A DNA stretch of 34,477 bases from an uncultured Clostridiaceae bacterium (GTDB taxonomy: Bacteria > Bacillota > Clostridia > TANB77 > CAG-508): NCBI GenBank assembly GCA_930990125.1, contig CAKNOI010000015.1:1-34477 (forward strand), given 5' to 3'. Under the pieces are notes generated by a model. The model was given only the letters and a program-made list of their open reading frames with translations, had not been told where the DNA came from and made no database searches. This document shows positions 33,104-34,477 of this stretch, piece by piece. Positions within the stretch are counted from its first letter, which is position 1. Each line of letters begins with the position of its first letter. A program made the position numbers and the translations under genes.

Positions 33104-33553
33104 ATGCAAAAGAAAAAAGAAGAAAAAGGAATTACACTGGTAATATTAGTGGTTACCATTATGCTGATGACCATATTAACCACAACCATCGCTGTAAATA
33201 CAAAACAGCACACAGAAGCAAAAGCACTTACTAATCTGCAAAATGATTTAGAAGTATTAAAACAAAGAGTAAATGTATATGTAGCAAGTAATAACAATGA
33301 ACTACCTATTTTAAAGGAATATCCAGGAAGTATGAGCCATATAGAAAGCATACGTAACCCAAATGATAACGATGTATACTATATTATAGACTTACGACTT
33401 CTTTCCAACCTTACCCTAAACTATGGAAAAGGCTTTTACGACTATGTAGACGGAAATACCTCTATTGATGTGTATGTCATCAATGAAAAATCACAACAAA
33501 TTTATTATGTAAGAGGAATTACCGTTTCTGGGGAGAGGTATTATAGAGTATAA
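33104..33553 (+). CDS. Type IV pilin-like protein
   Basis: 149 residues. The N-terminus KKKEEKGITLVILVVTIMLMTILTTTIAV has the prepilin layout: a short basic leader, a glycine as processing site (G9), and a long hydrophobic helix. The usual glutamate at position +5 of the mature protein is missing. The rest (about 40-149) is a small domain ending with an antiparallel pattern (YVINEKSQQIYYVRGITVSGERYYRV). No pilus assembly genes lie in the window, so it may be a stray pseudopilin. The ribosome site is AGGAGG. Confidence 0.65.
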   Translation: MQKKKEEKGITLVILVVTIMLMTILTTTIAVNTKQHTEAKALTNLQNDLEVLKQRVNVYVASNNNELPILKEYPGSMSHIESIRNPNDNDVYYIIDLRLLSNLTLNYGKGFYDYVDGNTSIDVYVINEKSQQIYYVRGITVSGERYYRV

Positions 33554-33619
33554 CCTCTTGCAATTTTTGGAATTTTATGTTACTATAAATATAGTGATAA
33601 AAGATAGGAGAGAAAAGTA

Positions 33620-33988
33620 ATGAAAGAAAAAAAGGTAAAAGAAAAGAATATTTTTAGCATTTTATTTGGAAATACAGAAATAGATGAAAAAGATGAACTT
33701 AAAAGTGCTACAGATGAAGAAAGAGCTTCTATCTTTCAGTCAAAAGTAACATTAAGTAAGTTAGAAAAAGTACATGGTGGAATGGTAGAAGAGCAAACAG
33801 CAACAAGAAAGCAAAGAAGAAAAGACGATTTTACAAAGGCTACAGAAGCTGCTACCAAGTTATATCCAAGTAAAGAAGAACAAGAACTATTACAAGATGC
33901 AGACAAATTTTTTGGAAATACGAAAAATGCTAAAAATAGTAGAGCAAAAGAAAAATCTAGAGAAGAAGATGACGATAGAAGTAGATAA
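33620..33988 (+). CDS. Hydrophilic protein of unknown function
   Basis: 122 residues, highly charged, no membrane segment. It has a basic start, a central helix (SKVTLSKLEKVHGGMVEE), a helical YPSKEEQELLQDADKFFG and a disordered charged end. The ribosome site is AGGAGAG. It stands alone between the pilin-like gene and a bidirectional terminator. I do not recognise it; the codon use looks like that of its neighbours. Confidence 0.7.
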   Translation: MKEKKVKEKNIFSILFGNTEIDEKDELKSATDEERASIFQSKVTLSKLEKVHGGMVEEQTATRKQRRKDDFTKATEAATKLYPSKEEQELLQDADKFFGNTKNAKNSRAKEKSREEDDDRSR

Positions 33989-34019
33989 AAAAAGACATAC
34001 CTTCACAGTATGTCTTTTT
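33989..34019. terminator. Bidirectional terminator
   Basis: A 12-bp stem AAAAAGACATAC (33989-34000)/GTATGTCTTTTT (34008-34019) with a 7-base loop, between two converging genes. Confidence 0.88.
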
Positions 34020-34476
34020 ATTTATCTAACATCTTTTTGTTTTCTTTTTCTAATTGTTTTAGACTCTTTTTAGGTGTAGGCAATTCTTCTGGCATAGTAC
34101 CACCATTTTTTGCAATTACCTCTCTTATATTCTTGCCAATATTATAATGAGTTTTATTGGCTTCTGTTTCAGTTTGTATATTATCTTTTTTCAATTTTTG
34201 TTCTGTCTGAGAGATTCTAAATAAGTTTGCTATAAGTTCATCACTTCCCATATTGTCTAAAATATCTTCTCTATATCGTAATCCTTTTCTTTTAGCAATA
34301 TCATCAGCTGTTTCACCATTATATAAGCCTTTATAACCTGCATTATGAAATTTATCAAAATTTTTAACGCCAGCATTTTTGGCTGTTTGATTAAGAGAAT
34401 AATTTCCTTTTCTTGTAAGATTTCTTTGATAAAATCTTTTTTCATCTTCGGTAAGTAAGCTATATTCCTTTTCACT
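34018..34476 (-). CDS. dinD: DinD-like DNA-damage-inducible protein, 5' end cut by the window
   Basis: The frame is open from base 34476 on the minus strand to the stop at 34018, giving 152 residues of the C-terminal part. It reads RKGNYSLNQTAKNAGV, FHNAGYKGLYNGETADDIAKRKGL, DNMGSDELIANLFRISQTEQKLKKD, THYNIGKNIREVI and GGTMPEELPTPKKSLKQLEKE, which together are characteristic of DinD. In E. coli DinD is an SOS-regulated inhibitor of RecA. The M at 34251 is internal. The N-terminal part lies outside the window. DinD genes are often carried on accessory DNA, so this end may border an acquired region. Confidence 0.88.
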   Translation of the reverse strand, partial: SEKEYSLLTEDEKRFYQRNLTRKGNYSLNQTAKNAGVKNFDKFHNAGYKGLYNGETADDIAKRKGLRYREDILDNMGSDELIANLFRISQTEQKLKKDNIQTETEANKTHYNIGKNIREVIAKNGGTMPEELPTPKKSLKQLEKENKKMLDK

Positions 34477-34477
34477 A

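Noticed and set aside
34257-34475. Minus-strand ORF of 72 codons beginning MKRNIAYL
   Set aside because: It is in another frame of the same DNA that encodes the DinD-like protein, whose frame is open from 34476 through 34018 and has clear family sequence.

Overview
The window is AT-rich DNA (about one third G+C by eye) from an endospore-forming, anaerobic, low-GC Bacillota, most likely class Clostridia. Evidence for this is spo0A, yqfC/yqfD, a PdaA-type deacetylase, yyaC and a spoIVFA/spoIVFB-like pair, the oxygen-sensitive lifestyle genes rubrerythrin, rubredoxin and feoB, and the era-yqzL-recO neighbourhood. I see no tRNA, rRNA, insertion sequence, phage or CRISPR array.

Layout. 1-2750: end of a YigZ-family gene, spo0A, an Hsp20 chaperone gene with a CIRCE-like operator, and a membrane-anchored C1q/TNF-like protein. 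2820-7090: trpS, obg, an rRNA-type methyltransferase, a pseudouridine synthase and a lepB pseudogene with its middle deleted. 7248-10214: an agr quorum-sensing locus, with agrB-agrD on the plus strand converging on agrA-agrC on the minus strand across a perfect 14-bp bidirectional terminator. 10563-18515: pdaA-like, yqfC, yqfD, an unrecognised 404-residue gene, ybeY, dgkA fused to a degenerate PAP2 domain, a DUF3048 lipid-anchor-like/YerB gene, era, yqzL and recO. 18618-23120: a TagO/WecA-type transferase running in frame into rubredoxin, hslO, a GT81-like transferase, a GT2 transferase and a histidine phosphatase. 23254-29972: GT4, CapA-like, rimO, rubrerythrin and feoB. 30081-34476: a small ATPase-F-like protein, yyaC, an M23 peptidase/spoIVFB pair, a pilin-like protein, hypotheticals and the end of dinD.

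Main result. Four genes (agrC, agrA, the tagO-like gene, feoB) are each interrupted by one apparent extra base, and all four interruptions are the same event: the zero-frame codon is CGG followed by A, and skipping the C restores the frame by reading GGA for a glycine that the families conserve. A hand scan of every CGG on the coding strand of all other genes (about 10,000 codons) found none in frame, although the other five arginine codons are used. The simplest biological reading is that CGG is unassigned or starved in this organism and the ribosome shifts +1 at CGG-A, or that a tRNA reads CGGA as a quadruplet. A systematic sequencing error that inserts C before GGA is the main alternative. 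If the shift is real, the whole quorum-sensing signalling pair, ferrous iron uptake and one cell-wall polymer enzyme depend on recoding.
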